Below are positions 30,529 through 39,078 of a stretch of 39,078 nucleotides of DNA, piece by piece. The stretch is from Candidatus Tityobacter terrigena (GTDB taxonomy: Bacteria > Vulcanimicrobiota > Vulcanimicrobiia > Vulcanimicrobiales > Vulcanimicrobiaceae). The notes under the pieces were generated by a model, which was not told where the DNA came from, did not search any database, and worked only from the letters and a program-made list of their open reading frames with translations. The translations under genes were made by a program, and so were the position numbers. The stretch covers positions 164,919 through 203,996 of the forward strand of contig PMHO01000038.1 of the NCBI GenBank assembly GCA_003156715.1, in the 5' to 3' direction. The number at the start of each line of letters is the position of its first letter. Within the stretch, counting starts at the first letter, position 1.

Positions 30529-33500
30529 CTAGTGTGACAGACGGAGAACAGAAGCTTTGGTGCCGTTGCCGCCCGGCGTCCAGATGTCGGGCGCCTCGAC
30601 GCCGACCGCGCAGCGGTAACGGTCGCGCCAATCGTCGTACTCGCGCCGCGCGTCGGCCAAGCGCGCTTCTTCGACCATGACATCGAGCCGCATCCGCAGC
30701 GCGTCCAGGTCGAAGGGCGCGATCTCGAGGAGCCGGTCCAAGGCTAGCCGCCGGATCGACTGATCGCCCTCACGGTCGTGCGCGAGCCAGCGTAACGTCT
30801 CCAGGCATGCCGCGCGCAGCCGCTCGCGTTCGCGCCATTGCCAGCCGCCGTCTTCGAGCCCGTCGAGGAACTCGCCGCGATAGAGCTCGCTCGACTGCAT
30901 GAAACGGCGCCGTGCCTCGTCCAGATCGCCGCGAGCTACGGCTTGGCGCGCTGCGTCGACGTGCAGATCGAATTGCTCGATATCGACAACGGTCTGATGC
31001 GGCGGGACGAAGCGGTATCCGTTGGCTTCGAACTTCACGACGTCGCCCAGCGCCTTGCGGATCGCGCTGATCGTCACGCGCAGGTTGTCGTGCGCGGCAT
31101 CGGCATCGGTCTCGGGCCAGTAGAGGTCGACCAAGCGCGAGCGCGGGACGCTGCGCCCACGCAGCGATACGAGGTAGGCGAAAATGTCGCGCGCCCTGCG
31201 CCGTTTCCAGGCTTCGGCCGGAATCGGTTCGCCCCCGACATAGACCCGCAATCCACCCAGCATCTCGATACGCAAGCCGACCGGCCCGCGCAGCGCGCCG
31301 ACATCAGGCAGGAGGCCCGCCCCGATCTTCCAGCGCCGCAGATGATCGTGCAATTCAGAGAACGCGCGGCTCTTGGTACGCAACAGGAAGCGATAGTCGC
31401 GCTGATGGACGAGGGCGACCGCGGTCGTCGCTGCCTCGGATGCCAATCGCTCGGCCTCCGCGGCCTCGGCCTGCCCAAGGTGCGGAGCGATGCGCATCAA
31501 GAGCGCGGCCGCGTCGACCGAGCTTGCGGCCTGCGTGAGCGGATCGACGCCTTGCGCGGCGGCCTCGAGCGCGTCGCGAGCGGTCGCGAGCGCGATCGAA
31601 AAATCACCCCGCGCAAGTGCGCACTCGGCGCGGGTCAGTCCCACGGGAGCCGAGGCTTGGCGGCGATTGGTCGCGCGCATGACGTTCGCCGCGCGAGCGC
31701 ACAGGTCGTCGCCCTCGGCTAGGTTGCCAAGATTCAGGGCGCACTGCGCCAGGCCGTGCAGGATATCCGGCAGCACGACGACGTCGCCGGGATCGCAGGC
31801 CCGCTGCGCTTCGCGATAGGCGCGATGGGCGGCCTCGACGTCCCCGCGCATCGCTTTGAGCGCGCCGTCGTTCTCGTGCGCAAAGGCGACCATCAGCGCG
31901 TTGCCGATGTCGTTGGCGTCATCGAGCAACTGGGCCGTCAGCCGCTCGGCTTCGTCGATGTCCCCTAGCACCCGCAGCGCGTAGATCATGTTGGCCAGCG
32001 TCATCAGCGCCGCAACGCGCTGCCCGGCGCTGCGCTTGATCTTCAGCGCCCGCTCGTACATGGCCAGGCCTGCGTACGGGTCACCCCGCCGGACGTGGGC
32101 GACCGCGGTATTGTGCAGCACGATGCCTTGGATCGGCAGATCGCCGCGCGCGACGACGGAGGGCATGATCTCACTGAAGGTCGCCACCGCTTCGTCGAAG
32201 CGCTCGGTGTCGAGGTAGAGGCCCCCGAGCGAAAGCTTGAGGCCGGTGACGCTCGCTTCGGAGAGCTGCGCCCCCATTGCCAGGGTCGCAGCGAGCAAAA
32301 CCGAGAGCCGCTGATACTCGCCTCTTCCGGCAAGGATCGGAGAGGACACGCGCACTGCTTCGGCCATGACGTCGAGCTGCTGCTCGGTGCGCGCAAGCGC
32401 GATGGCACGCTCGTACGACGCGAGGGCGCGGTCTAAGTCGCCCCGATAATTCTGCACCCGCCCGAGCGCGATCAGCAAGGTGGCGCTGGCGCCGATGCGC
32501 GCTTCGCCGATCCGCTGTAGGAACGAGGCGACCTGCGAGAGCAGTCCGGCAGAAAGCATCGAGAACGCGGCCTTCTCGAGCGCCTCCGCGGCCGCGTCGT
32601 CGTCGCCTGCGTCGAGCAAGTGCAAGATCGCGTACGGCAAGTCTCCGCGCGTCGCCAAGGCCTGCGATGCGCGCCGGTGCAGAGCGGCCACTTCGCCCGG
32701 TGCCGCAGTTCGCATCAGATGGTGGCGCAGAAATTCACGGAATAGCTGGTGCACCGTGTAAGCGTCGTCGCTGCGCCGCGACACGAACAGGCCGCGCCGC
32801 GCGAGCGAGGCGAGGATTTCGGCCGAGTCACTACGGCCGAGCACGCTATTGCAAAGGTCGATCTCGAGCTCGTCGAGGATCGAGGTTGCAGTCAACAAGG
32901 AGCGCTCGTTTTCGGCGAGCCCTTCCAAGACTTCGCTCGCGAGATAGTCGAAGAGCAGCCGGCGCGTCTCGTCGTCGCGAGCGCTCAACGAGTCGGGGGC
33001 GACCCCGCGCCCGTTGCTCGAAGTCGTGGCGGCAAGAGCGAGCCCGGCGGGCCACCCCTCGGCCCGTCGCGCCAATTGGAGGAGCGAACGGTCCCCGCGC
33101 AAGTTCGTCGCGAATTCGAGGTAGCGCAACGATTCCGCTTCGTCGAAGGCCAGATCGACCGCTCCGGCGCGCGCCAAACGTGCCGTCGCCGCGATACCGT
33201 GGAGCGGAACCGGCATCGAGCGCCCGCATAGCACGAAGGTCGCACCGATTTTGACGCCGCGCTCGATCAGCTCGGCCAGCGCCGGTAACGCGCGGCTGCC
33301 GTCGAGGAAGTGGACATCGTCAAAAACCAGCAGCGGTGAGGGCCGTACTTCGGCAAGAACCTCGGCAACGCGGCTTCCGATCTCCTTGGGGGACCCGAGG
33401 TGCCAGGCGTCGCCGGCCAAGGGCCGCGCCGCCTGCGCGCTGACCATCGCATCCAAATGCGCCGAAAAGGCCGCCAGATCGCCGTCGGATTCGTCGAGCG

Positions 33501-33687
33501 AATACCACAGTTTGGGGCCTTCCCAGCGGTGGAAGATCTGCGCGGCGAAGACCGTCTTGCCGTAGCCCGGACCGGCTACGACCGCGAGCACGCTGATGCC
33601 GGCATGAAAGCGGCGTTCGATACCGGGGCGCTCGAGCCAAATGGGCAAAGCTTCCGGCGGGCGCAGCTTTAAGCGATGGACGAACAC
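30529..33687 (-). CDS. Large MalT-like ATPase regulator with C-terminal BTAD domain
   Basis: A 1052-residue transcriptional regulator. The N-terminal NTPase has Walker A AGPGYGKT (residues 38-45) and Walker B 'PLLVFDDVHFL', as in MalT/LuxR-type STAND ATPases. The middle (about 330-780) is a long helical TPR array. The C-terminus (from about 800) has an OmpR-like winged helix ('IEMLGGLRVYVGGEPIPAEA', 'RSRLVDLYWPETDADAAHDN', 'LRVTISAIRKALG') and then the bacterial transcriptional activator domain. It resembles SARP-type regulators with an ATPase in front. The usual LuxR helix-turn-helix is absent. Start GTG at 33687, eight bases after the sigma-factor stop. Target genes are unknown. Confidence 0.85.
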   Translation of the reverse strand: MFVHRLKLRPPEALPIWLERPGIERRFHAGISVLAVVAGPGYGKTVFAAQIFHRWEGPKLWYSLDESDGDLAAFSAHLDAMVSAQAARPLAGDAWHLGSPKEIGSRVAEVLAEVRPSPLLVFDDVHFLDGSRALPALAELIERGVKIGATFVLCGRSMPVPLHGIAATARLARAGAVDLAFDEAESLRYLEFATNLRGDRSLLQLARRAEGWPAGLALAATTSSNGRGVAPDSLSARDDETRRLLFDYLASEVLEGLAENERSLLTATSILDELEIDLCNSVLGRSDSAEILASLARRGLFVSRRSDDAYTVHQLFREFLRHHLMRTAAPGEVAALHRRASQALATRGDLPYAILHLLDAGDDDAAAEALEKAAFSMLSAGLLSQVASFLQRIGEARIGASATLLIALGRVQNYRGDLDRALASYERAIALARTEQQLDVMAEAVRVSSPILAGRGEYQRLSVLLAATLAMGAQLSEASVTGLKLSLGGLYLDTERFDEAVATFSEIMPSVVARGDLPIQGIVLHNTAVAHVRRGDPYAGLAMYERALKIKRSAGQRVAALMTLANMIYALRVLGDIDEAERLTAQLLDDANDIGNALMVAFAHENDGALKAMRGDVEAAHRAYREAQRACDPGDVVVLPDILHGLAQCALNLGNLAEGDDLCARAANVMRATNRRQASAPVGLTRAECALARGDFSIALATARDALEAAAQGVDPLTQAASSVDAAALLMRIAPHLGQAEAAEAERLASEAATTAVALVHQRDYRFLLRTKSRAFSELHDHLRRWKIGAGLLPDVGALRGPVGLRIEMLGGLRVYVGGEPIPAEAWKRRRARDIFAYLVSLRGRSVPRSRLVDLYWPETDADAAHDNLRVTISAIRKALGDVVKFEANGYRFVPPHQTVVDIEQFDLHVDAARQAVARGDLDEARRRFMQSSELYRGEFLDGLEDGGWQWRERERLRAACLETLRWLAHDREGDQSIRRLALDRLLEIAPFDLDALRMRLDVMVEEARLADARREYDDWRDRYRCAVGVEAPDIWTPGGNGTKASVLRLSH

Positions 33688-33695
33688 CAGCCGGC

Positions 33696-34520
33696 TCAGC
33701 CCGCGATGTCGAGGGACGGCGGTTTGCGGACGTACTGCTGCTTGATCGTCGGATCGTTTTCGCGGAAGCCCAAATCTGTGCGCATTACCCGCAGCCGCTG
33801 CCGCAAATGGATGACTGCCTGCGCGTGGATTTGCGACACGCGCGACTCGGAAACGCCCAGGGTCGCCTTGATCTCCTTGAGCGTCTGGCCCTCGAAGTAG
33901 TACAGCTTGATCACCGTGCGCTCTTGCGGCGACAAGTCTTCGACCGCGGCGACGAGCTCCTGCGCCACCTCGCGCTGCTCGACCGGAGCGCCCACTTCCG
34001 TTTCGTCGGATCGCAGCGTGTCGAGCAACGGGATGTCCTTGCCGCGCTCGCTCGGTAGATGCTCCTCGAGCGATAGCACGGCGGTGCCGCGCACGCGTTG
34101 CTGCAGGCTGTCGAGCTCGCGCAGCGTGAGCCCCAAGCGCGCGGCCAGTTCCTCGTCAGTGGCCTGACGTCCGAATGCGGTCTCGAGTTCGGCCTGGGCG
34201 CGTTCCAACTCGCGAGCCTTCTGCCGAACGGCCCGCGGGACCCAATCGAGGGCTCGAAGCGCGTCCAGGATCGCGCCGTGGATGCGAGTGATCGCGTACG
34301 TCTCGAATTTGACGCCGCGACCATCGTCGTACTTCTCGATCGCGTCGATCAAGCCGACGACGCCGTCGTTGATGAGATCGTTCAACTCGACGTTCGGCGG
34401 CAAGTTGACCGAGATGCGGCCCGCCACGAACTTGACCAAGTGCATGTAGCGATGGATGACCTCTTCCCGCGTGTACGTCACCCCGGCAACGACGTACTGC
34501 GAGCGGCGCTCAGCCTTCAC
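33696..34520 (-). CDS. FliA/WhiG-family RNA polymerase sigma factor
   Basis: A 274-residue sigma-70-family factor of the sigma-28 type. Region 2 is seen as 'EEVIHRYMHLVKFVAGRISV' and 'ELNDLINDGVVGLIDAIEKY', with 'FETYAITRIHGAILDALRAL' of region 2.4; region 3 includes 'ATDEELAARLGLTLRELDSL'; region 4 has 'LSPQERTVIKLYYFEGQTLK' and 'IKATLGVSESRVSQIHAQAV'. Such factors drive late flagellar genes or, in actinomycetes, sporulation. It might serve the fliJ-flbD-fliO genes about 10 kb away. The start is GTG at 34520 with a weak GGGGG site. It is followed by the BTAD regulator and probably co-transcribed. Confidence 0.88.
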   Translation of the reverse strand: MKAERRSQYVVAGVTYTREEVIHRYMHLVKFVAGRISVNLPPNVELNDLINDGVVGLIDAIEKYDDGRGVKFETYAITRIHGAILDALRALDWVPRAVRQKARELERAQAELETAFGRQATDEELAARLGLTLRELDSLQQRVRGTAVLSLEEHLPSERGKDIPLLDTLRSDETEVGAPVEQREVAQELVAAVEDLSPQERTVIKLYYFEGQTLKEIKATLGVSESRVSQIHAQAVIHLRQRLRVMRTDLGFRENDPTIKQQYVRKPPSLDIAG

Positions 34521-34651
34521 GCGCCGTCCCCCGTCCGTTCACTGCCGGTGACCTTCGACGCCGCCCCGGAGCGCCTTTCAAACGTGAGCCGCCCGCCCGG
34601 TAAACCGCCGCCCCTCCGAGGACGCGCGGTTGGGCGGCTGACCCAGCCACG

Positions 34652-35671
34652 TCAGTTGTACCGAATGCGGGGGTTAACCGCCGCGTAAAGCAGGTCCACG
34701 ACCGTGTTGACGATGACGAAAACGGTGGCGAAGAGCAGAATGCAGCCGTTGATCAACGGCATATCGCGGTTGGAGATCGCGTCGAAGGCCAGCCGCCCGA
34801 CGCCCGGCCAGGCGAAGACGCTTTCGGTCAGTACCGCGCCGCCCAGCAGGAGGCCGGTTTGCAACCCGATCACCGTGAGGATCGGGACGAGCGCATTACG
34901 CAGTGCATGGTTGACCACGACGGCGCGCTGCGAAAGCCCCTTGGCGCGCGCGGTGCGGATGTAGTCGCTGCGCATCACGTCGATCATCCCGCTGCGCGTA
35001 ATCTTGGCGATGATCGCCAGCGGAATCGTGCCGAGCGTGACCGCCGGCAGAACGAGGTGATGCAGCGCGTCGAGCGCTGCCGGAACGTTGCCGGCCAGCA
35101 GCGCATCCAACACGATCAGGTGGGTCCGGGCTGGAATCTCGTAGGCGAGCGAGATGCGGCCCGAGATCGGAAACAGGTCGAAACCCAGCTGCGAGGGCAA
35201 TACGGCGAAGATATAGATCAGCATCCATCCCAGCCAAAAGACGGGAATCGAAACGCCGAGCAAGGCGCCGCTCATCGCAAGCGAGTCGAGCGCGGAACGT
35301 TGCCGAACCGCCGCGACGATCCCGACCGGCACACCGACCACGATCGCAAAGATCAGCGCCCCGACCGTCAGCTCGACGGTCGCCGGAAAGTATTGCGCCA
35401 GTTTCGTCGCCACGGGTTGCTCGTCGTCAAGCGAACGGCCCAGATCGCCTTGCCCCAGATGTTCGAGGTACAAGCCGAGCTGGACGAACCACGGCCTATC
35501 CAAACCGAGCGCCGCGCGGAGCGCAATGACTTGCGCCGGCGACGCATGCTCGCCCAGACGGTTGACGACCGGGTCGCCTGGAATGGCCGAAACAAAGGCC
35601 CAGCTTGCGACCGTAATCGCCAGCAGCACCAGGATCAAGCGCACCACGCGCTTCACTGCGAACGCGATCAA
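34652..35671 (-). CDS. DppB/OppB-type ABC transporter permease
   Basis: A 339-residue inner-membrane permease of the dipeptide/oligopeptide/nickel family. Six spans are visible, beginning with 'VRLILVLLAITVASWAFV'; the family's N-terminal 'AIPGDPVVNRLGEHASPAQV' and 'LGQGDLGRSLDDEQPV' periplasmic segments and the EAA loop ('RTARAKGLSQRAVVVNHALR') are present, ending with 'VDLLYAAVNPRIRYN'. The start is taken as TTG at 35671, overlapping the stop of the flavoprotein gene as TTGA; GTG at 35656 would fit the family start as well. Partner permease (OppC), ATPases and binding protein are not in the window; the strand runs on to the sigma factor, so the rest of the transporter lies elsewhere. Confidence 0.92.
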   Translation of the reverse strand: MIAFAVKRVVRLILVLLAITVASWAFVSAIPGDPVVNRLGEHASPAQVIALRAALGLDRPWFVQLGLYLEHLGQGDLGRSLDDEQPVATKLAQYFPATVELTVGALIFAIVVGVPVGIVAAVRQRSALDSLAMSGALLGVSIPVFWLGWMLIYIFAVLPSQLGFDLFPISGRISLAYEIPARTHLIVLDALLAGNVPAALDALHHLVLPAVTLGTIPLAIIAKITRSGMIDVMRSDYIRTARAKGLSQRAVVVNHALRNALVPILTVIGLQTGLLLGGAVLTESVFAWPGVGRLAFDAISNRDMPLINGCILLFATVFVIVNTVVDLLYAAVNPRIRYN

Positions 35672-36864
35672 GCCGCTAGCGCGCGCATCGAGAAGAGGGC
35701 GGCCTGGGCGTACAGGTACCCCCACTCGCTCAGCGTGTAGTCACTTCGTTCGCGCTGCAGCAAGCTCGCGAAACGCGGCGAACCCGCAAGCCGCTCGAAA
35801 AGCACGTCGAAACGCGCGGGACGACGCTCGAGAAACGTCATGAGCTGGTGGCGGTGGCGCAACCTTCCGTAGAACGTGCGTTTGAGCGACCGCTGGTAGA
35901 CTGCGGCGGCACTTCGGTGAAGCCCACGACGCTGCCCGGCCACCGCCTCGGCGGCGAGGCGGCCCGACATCGCGGCCTCGTAGATGCCTTCGCCGGTGGT
36001 CGCGTCGACGAGTCCCGCCGCGGTCCCGGCCAGCGCGACCTCGCCGTCGACGAGGCCCGGTCGCGGCGCACCGCCGTACAGCAGATTCCCTTCCCGGCGG
36101 ATCGTGCGTTCGATGCCCGGAAAGAGCCGGAGCTCGACGGTCGTCACGAAACGGTCAAGCTCCTCGCGCAACTGCGGCCCTGAAACTTTGCCCATGATTC
36201 CCAGGCCGATCGCAAGGTGATCGCGCTTGGGAAACATCCATGCGATGACGTTGCGTCCCCCGCTGCCGAGGTAATAATGCATCTCGAACGTCTGATAGGC
36301 GATGGTTTGAGCCGGACGTTGGAGGTAGATCCGATATTGCAGGCACGTGATAAGCCCGGCCGACCACCCCGCATAGGCCAGTGGCGAACCGTCGTCGACG
36401 CGGGCACTCGAGCCCTGCGCCAGCAGCACCGATCGCGCGCGAATGCTTCGGCGCTCGCCCGAGCGAGCGTCGGCGAACTCGACGATGGTCCAGCTCCCGT
36501 CGCGACGGTAGCTCCGGAAGAGGGCGCCGGTCGCGATTTCGGCTCCCTCGCTCCGGGCCAAGGCTGCTATCGTCCCATCCAGCTCCTCGCGCGTCGTTGT
36601 ATGACCCGGTCCGAGCTCAAACTCGAAGCGCCGGCCCGAAGGAGCGTGGAGCGCGATGATCGGCGGATCGCAATGAACGATCGAGCGCGGCACGCCGAAA
36701 CGCTCGCAGAACCCCGGTCGCAGGCCCGCGGCGCATACCCGCTTGGCCCCGACGACCGAGTCGCGCTCGAGCACGAGCGTCTCGACACCCGAGCGGGCGG
36801 CTTCCCGCGCGGCCGTGCCGCCGGCCGGTCCGCACCCGACGACCAAGAACTCGACTTCCTGCAT
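35668..36864 (-). CDS. Geranylgeranyl reductase-family FAD oxidoreductase
   Basis: A 398-residue flavoprotein. The FAD-binding GxGxxG motif is GCGPAGG (residues 10-16) after strand 1, followed by 'LVLERDSVVGAKRVCAAGLR', and the second FAD contact is 'VALAGTAAGLVDATTGEGIY', the usual GD-x-A-G region in variant form. Family members reduce geranylgeranyl groups of chlorophyll, archaeal lipids or menaquinones; the substrate cannot be read from this sequence. The ATG at 36864 starts directly with the beta-alpha-beta fold. It overlaps the permease downstream, an uncommon pairing. It is divergent from hppA. Confidence 0.87.
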   Translation of the reverse strand: MQEVEFLVVGCGPAGGTAAREAARSGVETLVLERDSVVGAKRVCAAGLRPGFCERFGVPRSIVHCDPPIIALHAPSGRRFEFELGPGHTTTREELDGTIAALARSEGAEIATGALFRSYRRDGSWTIVEFADARSGERRSIRARSVLLAQGSSARVDDGSPLAYAGWSAGLITCLQYRIYLQRPAQTIAYQTFEMHYYLGSGGRNVIAWMFPKRDHLAIGLGIMGKVSGPQLREELDRFVTTVELRLFPGIERTIRREGNLLYGGAPRPGLVDGEVALAGTAAGLVDATTGEGIYEAAMSGRLAAEAVAGQRRGLHRSAAAVYQRSLKRTFYGRLRHRHQLMTFLERRPARFDVLFERLAGSPRFASLLQRERSDYTLSEWGYLYAQAALFSMRALAA

Positions 36865-37051
36865 GCACCGTCCCGTCAGCGATTAGCCGCCCGTTTCGGC
36901 CGCGGCTTTTCGGCCGCCTCGTCGCGGCCGCCAGGACCCTGGCAACTCGTTGACAAAACGCGAAAGCCGTCCGCCCCGCCGCCAAGGTTTGGGGCTTTTC
37001 GTGTGGGGCGTCTCTCGAGACCGTCTCCGAGAACGTAAGGCAGGTATTTCT
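36865..37051. other. Divergent intergenic region between the flavoprotein and hppA
   Basis: About 187 bases that must carry promoters for two divergent genes. A direct repeat TTTCGGCCGC occurs at 36894 and 36908, and several GGCCGC inversions follow. A perfect TTGACA at 36950-36955 has no matching -10 at 16-18 bases. A short palindrome, GTCTCTCGAGAC, lies near 37009. I see no riboswitch that I recognise. Confidence 0.4.
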
Positions 37052-39078
37052 TTGGACGTTTCGTTGCAGACCGAATCGGTCGCCATCACCCTCGGCCTGG
37101 TAGCCGGCATCGTCGCGATCCTCTACGGAGCTATCCTCATCGGTTGGGTGCTACGGCAACCCGAGGGGAACGATCGCATGAGGCAAATCGCGGCCGCGAT
37201 CCAGGAAGGGGCCATGGCCTTTCTGCGCCGGCAGTACGCGACGGTCGGAACCGTCGCGGCCGTGCTCTTCATCGTCATCGGGCTCGCGCCGCCGCTGGGC
37301 TGGGAGTCCGCCATCGGGTTCCTCATCGGGGCGGTTCTGTCGGGCTCGGCCGGCTTCATCGGCATGATCGTGTCGGTGCGCGCCAACGTTCGCACGGCCG
37401 AAGCGGCACGGGGCGGGCTCGCGCCGGCCCTGGCGCTCGCCTTCCGCGGGGGCGCCATCACCGGCTTGCTGGTGGTCGGCCTCGGCCTGCTGGCCTGCAG
37501 CGGCTACTACGCCATCATGCAATCGCTCAACGGGGGCGACGAGGGGCGCTCGCTCAGCGCCATGATCGGGCTTGCGTTCGGATGCTCGCTCATCTCCGTT
37601 TTCGCCCGTTTGGGCGGCGGCATTTTCACCAAGGCGGCCGATGTCGGCGCGGATCTCGTGGGGAAAGTGGAAGCCGGCATCCCTGAGGACGACCCGCGTA
37701 ATCCCGCGGTCATCGCCGACAACGTCGGCGACAACGTGGGTGACTGTGCCGGCATGGCGGCCGACCTCTTCGAGACGTATGTCGTCACGACGGTGGCCGC
37801 GATGCTGCTCGGACACCTCCTCTTGCCGACCTTTCCGGGGGCAACGACCTTTCCGCTGGTGCTGGGGGCGGTCTCGATCGTCGCATCGATCGTCGGAACG
37901 TTCTTCGTGCGGATGTCGAACAACGCGCGCGGATCGATCATGGGCGCGCTCTACCGCGGCCTGATCGTCGCCGCCGTTCTGGCGGCGGCCTTCTTCTACT
38001 TCGCTACGTCGCAGGAATTTGCGATCGGGGCAACCCTCGCCGACGGGACGCACATCGCGATGCTCGGCATCTTCGGCTGCGCCGTCGTCGGGCTCGCGGT
38101 CACCGGACTCATTACCTATATAACGGAGTACTACACGGGCACGCAGTTCGGGCCGGTCCGCGGCATTGCGAAGGCTTCGATCACCGGACACGCGACGAAC
38201 ATCATCAGCGGTCTGGCGGTCTCGATGCAAGCGACCGCCCTGCCCGCCATCGTAATCGTTGCGGGCATCCTCGTCGCCTACAGTCTCGGCGGCCTTTACG
38301 GCGTCGGCATCGCGGCGATGTCGATGCTTTCGATGGCCGGTATCATCGTCGCCATCGACTCATTCGGTCCGATCACCGACAACGCGGGCGGCATCGCCGA
38401 AATGGCCGACATGCCGGAAGCGGTGCGTGACGTCACCGATCCGCTCGACGCGGTCGGCAATACCACCAAGGCCGTCACCAAAGGGTACGCGATCGGCTCG
38501 GCCGGCCTTGCGGCGCTCGTGCTATTCGCGTCATTTCTCCAGGAGCTCAACGACAAGTGCGCCGCCTCGGCTGACGCTGTTTGCAAAGCCACCCCGATCG
38601 TCTTCAATCTCGGCGATCCCTACGTGATCAGCGGGTTATTCATCGGCGGCCTCTGTCCGTATCTGTTTGCTTCGCTGGCAATGCAGTCGGTTGGCCGCGC
38701 GGGCGGGGCGGTCGTCGAAGAAGTGCGGCGTCAGTTCCGCGAGATGCCCGGAATCATGGCAGGTACCCAGAAGCCCGACTACGGGACGACGGTCGACATC
38801 GTGACGCGCGCCGCGCTCAAGGAGATGATCGTGCCCGCCTTGATCCCGGTCGGCGTGCCGATCATCGTGGTCGCCTTGTCGTACGTTCTTCCCGCGGGCG
38901 GCGGGGCAAAGATGATGGGTGGCGTGCTCGTCGGTTCCATCGTCGTCGGCCTCTTCTTAGCCCTGGCTATGACGAGCGGCGGCGGCGCGTGGGACAATGC
39001 CAAGAAGTTCATCGAAGACGGCAACTACGGCGGTAAAGGCTCGCTCGCGCACGCCGCGGCAGTCACCGGCGACACCGT
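37052..39078 (+). CDS. hppA: Membrane-bound proton-pumping pyrophosphatase, potassium-independent type (3' end outside window)
   Basis: 675 codons of an H+-translocating pyrophosphatase, cut by the window end near its C-terminus (family length about 690-800). It couples pyrophosphate hydrolysis to proton export. The substrate-binding signature '[19 protein letters not shown]' with '[20 protein letters not shown]' is present, as is the second acidic motif '[20 protein letters not shown]'. K473 in GNTTKAV takes the place that is alanine in potassium-dependent enzymes, so this is the potassium-independent class. The start is TTG at 37052, seven bases after GCAGG; no ATG or GTG precedes the first membrane span. 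It is divergent from the flavoprotein gene. Confidence 0.95.
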   Translation, partial: MDVSLQTESVAITLGLVAGIVAILYGAILIGWVLRQPEGNDRMRQIAAAIQEGAMAFLRRQYATVGTVAAVLFIVIGLAPPLGWESAIGFLIGAVLSGSAGFIGMIVSVRANVRTAEAARGGLAPALALAFRGGAITGLLVVGLGLLACSGYYAIMQSLNGGDEGRSLSAMIGLAFGCSLISVFARLGGGIFTKAADVGADLVGKVEAGIPEDDPRNPAVIADNVGDNVGDCAGMAADLFETYVVTTVAAMLLGHLLLPTFPGATTFPLVLGAVSIVASIVGTFFVRMSNNARGSIMGALYRGLIVAAVLAAAFFYFATSQEFAIGATLADGTHIAMLGIFGCAVVGLAVTGLITYITEYYTGTQFGPVRGIAKASITGHATNIISGLAVSMQATALPAIVIVAGILVAYSLGGLYGVGIAAMSMLSMAGIIVAIDSFGPITDNAGGIAEMADMPEAVRDVTDPLDAVGNTTKAVTKGYAIGSAGLAALVLFASFLQELNDKCAASADAVCKATPIVFNLGDPYVISGLFIGGLCPYLFASLAMQSVGRAGGAVVEEVRRQFREMPGIMAGTQKPDYGTTVDIVTRAALKEMIVPALIPVGVPIIVVALSYVLPAGGGAKMMGGVLVGSIVVGLFLALAMTSGGGAWDNAKKFIEDGNYGGKGSLAHAAAVTGDT

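Noticed and set aside
36950-36955. Perfect TTGACA upstream of hppA
   Set aside because: The 16-18 bases downstream are followed only by GC-rich sequence with no -10-like hexamer.
37151-38230. 359-codon ORF antisense to hppA
   Set aside because: Low-complexity Arg/Asp/Gly composition and complete overlap with a clearly coding hppA; a shadow frame.

Overview
The window is a high-GC bacterial chromosome segment with tightly packed genes, many 4-base stop/start overlaps and an unusually high share of GTG and TTG start codons. No 16S or other taxonomic marker is present. The combination of a form II-type CO dehydrogenase cluster, a potassium-independent H+-pyrophosphatase, GatCAB, a WhiG/FliA-type sigma factor and scattered flagellar genes would fit an uncultured soil-type lineage such as Eremiobacterota (WPS-2) or a relative. 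That placement is inference from gene content only.

Region 1 (6-7491) is an aerobic carbon-monoxide-dehydrogenase-like molybdenum hydroxylase locus made of two divergent operons. The plus-strand operon coxS-coxL-coxM encodes the iron-sulfur, molybdopterin and FAD subunits. The minus-strand operon coxD-coxE-(short XdhC)-(full XdhC)-coxG encodes maturation and accessory proteins. CoxL carries the form II active-site motif (AYRGAGR), so CO may not be the substrate. A strong hairpin (7523-7560) sits between coxM and the convergent gene that follows.

Region 2 (7694-10836) is accessory DNA. A secreted beta-propeller-like gene with an internal frame disturbance and a decayed tyrosine-recombinase remnant lead up to a 1.9-kb island. 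The island is bounded by a perfect 53-bp direct repeat, one copy of which is the 3' part of an intact tRNA-Pro(GGG). It holds small unrecognised genes: a 100-residue protein followed by a 25-residue membrane peptide, fragments that resemble phage packaging genes, and a two-gene unit (glycine-rich membrane-tailed protein plus two-helix membrane protein) that starts 11 bases after the tRNA.

Region 3 (11027-14088) holds a YciI-like protein, an SDR oxidoreductase, HU, AroQ and, divergently, Hsp33.

Region 4 (14085-26761, minus strand) looks like one long transcription unit of about 12.7 kb: GH125 mannosidase, purA, fliJ-like, flbD, fliO-like, receiver protein, small membrane protein, rlmD-like, gatC, gatA, gatB, mutS2, tyrS. 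It mixes translation and DNA-maintenance genes with an isolated group of small flagellar genes. gatA has no ATG, GTG or TTG at its proper start; an ideal ribosome-binding site precedes an ATC that restores the family's residue numbering exactly.

Region 5 (26880-39078) holds a tandem universal stress protein (plus), then recX, recA, ftsY, a 1052-residue ATPase/BTAD regulator, a FliA/WhiG-family sigma factor, an oligopeptide-type ABC permease and a geranylgeranyl-reductase-family flavoprotein (all minus). Divergently, the proton-pumping pyrophosphatase hppA runs off the window end. A perfect 8-bp palindrome with a longer stem lies just upstream of recA and may be an SOS-type operator.
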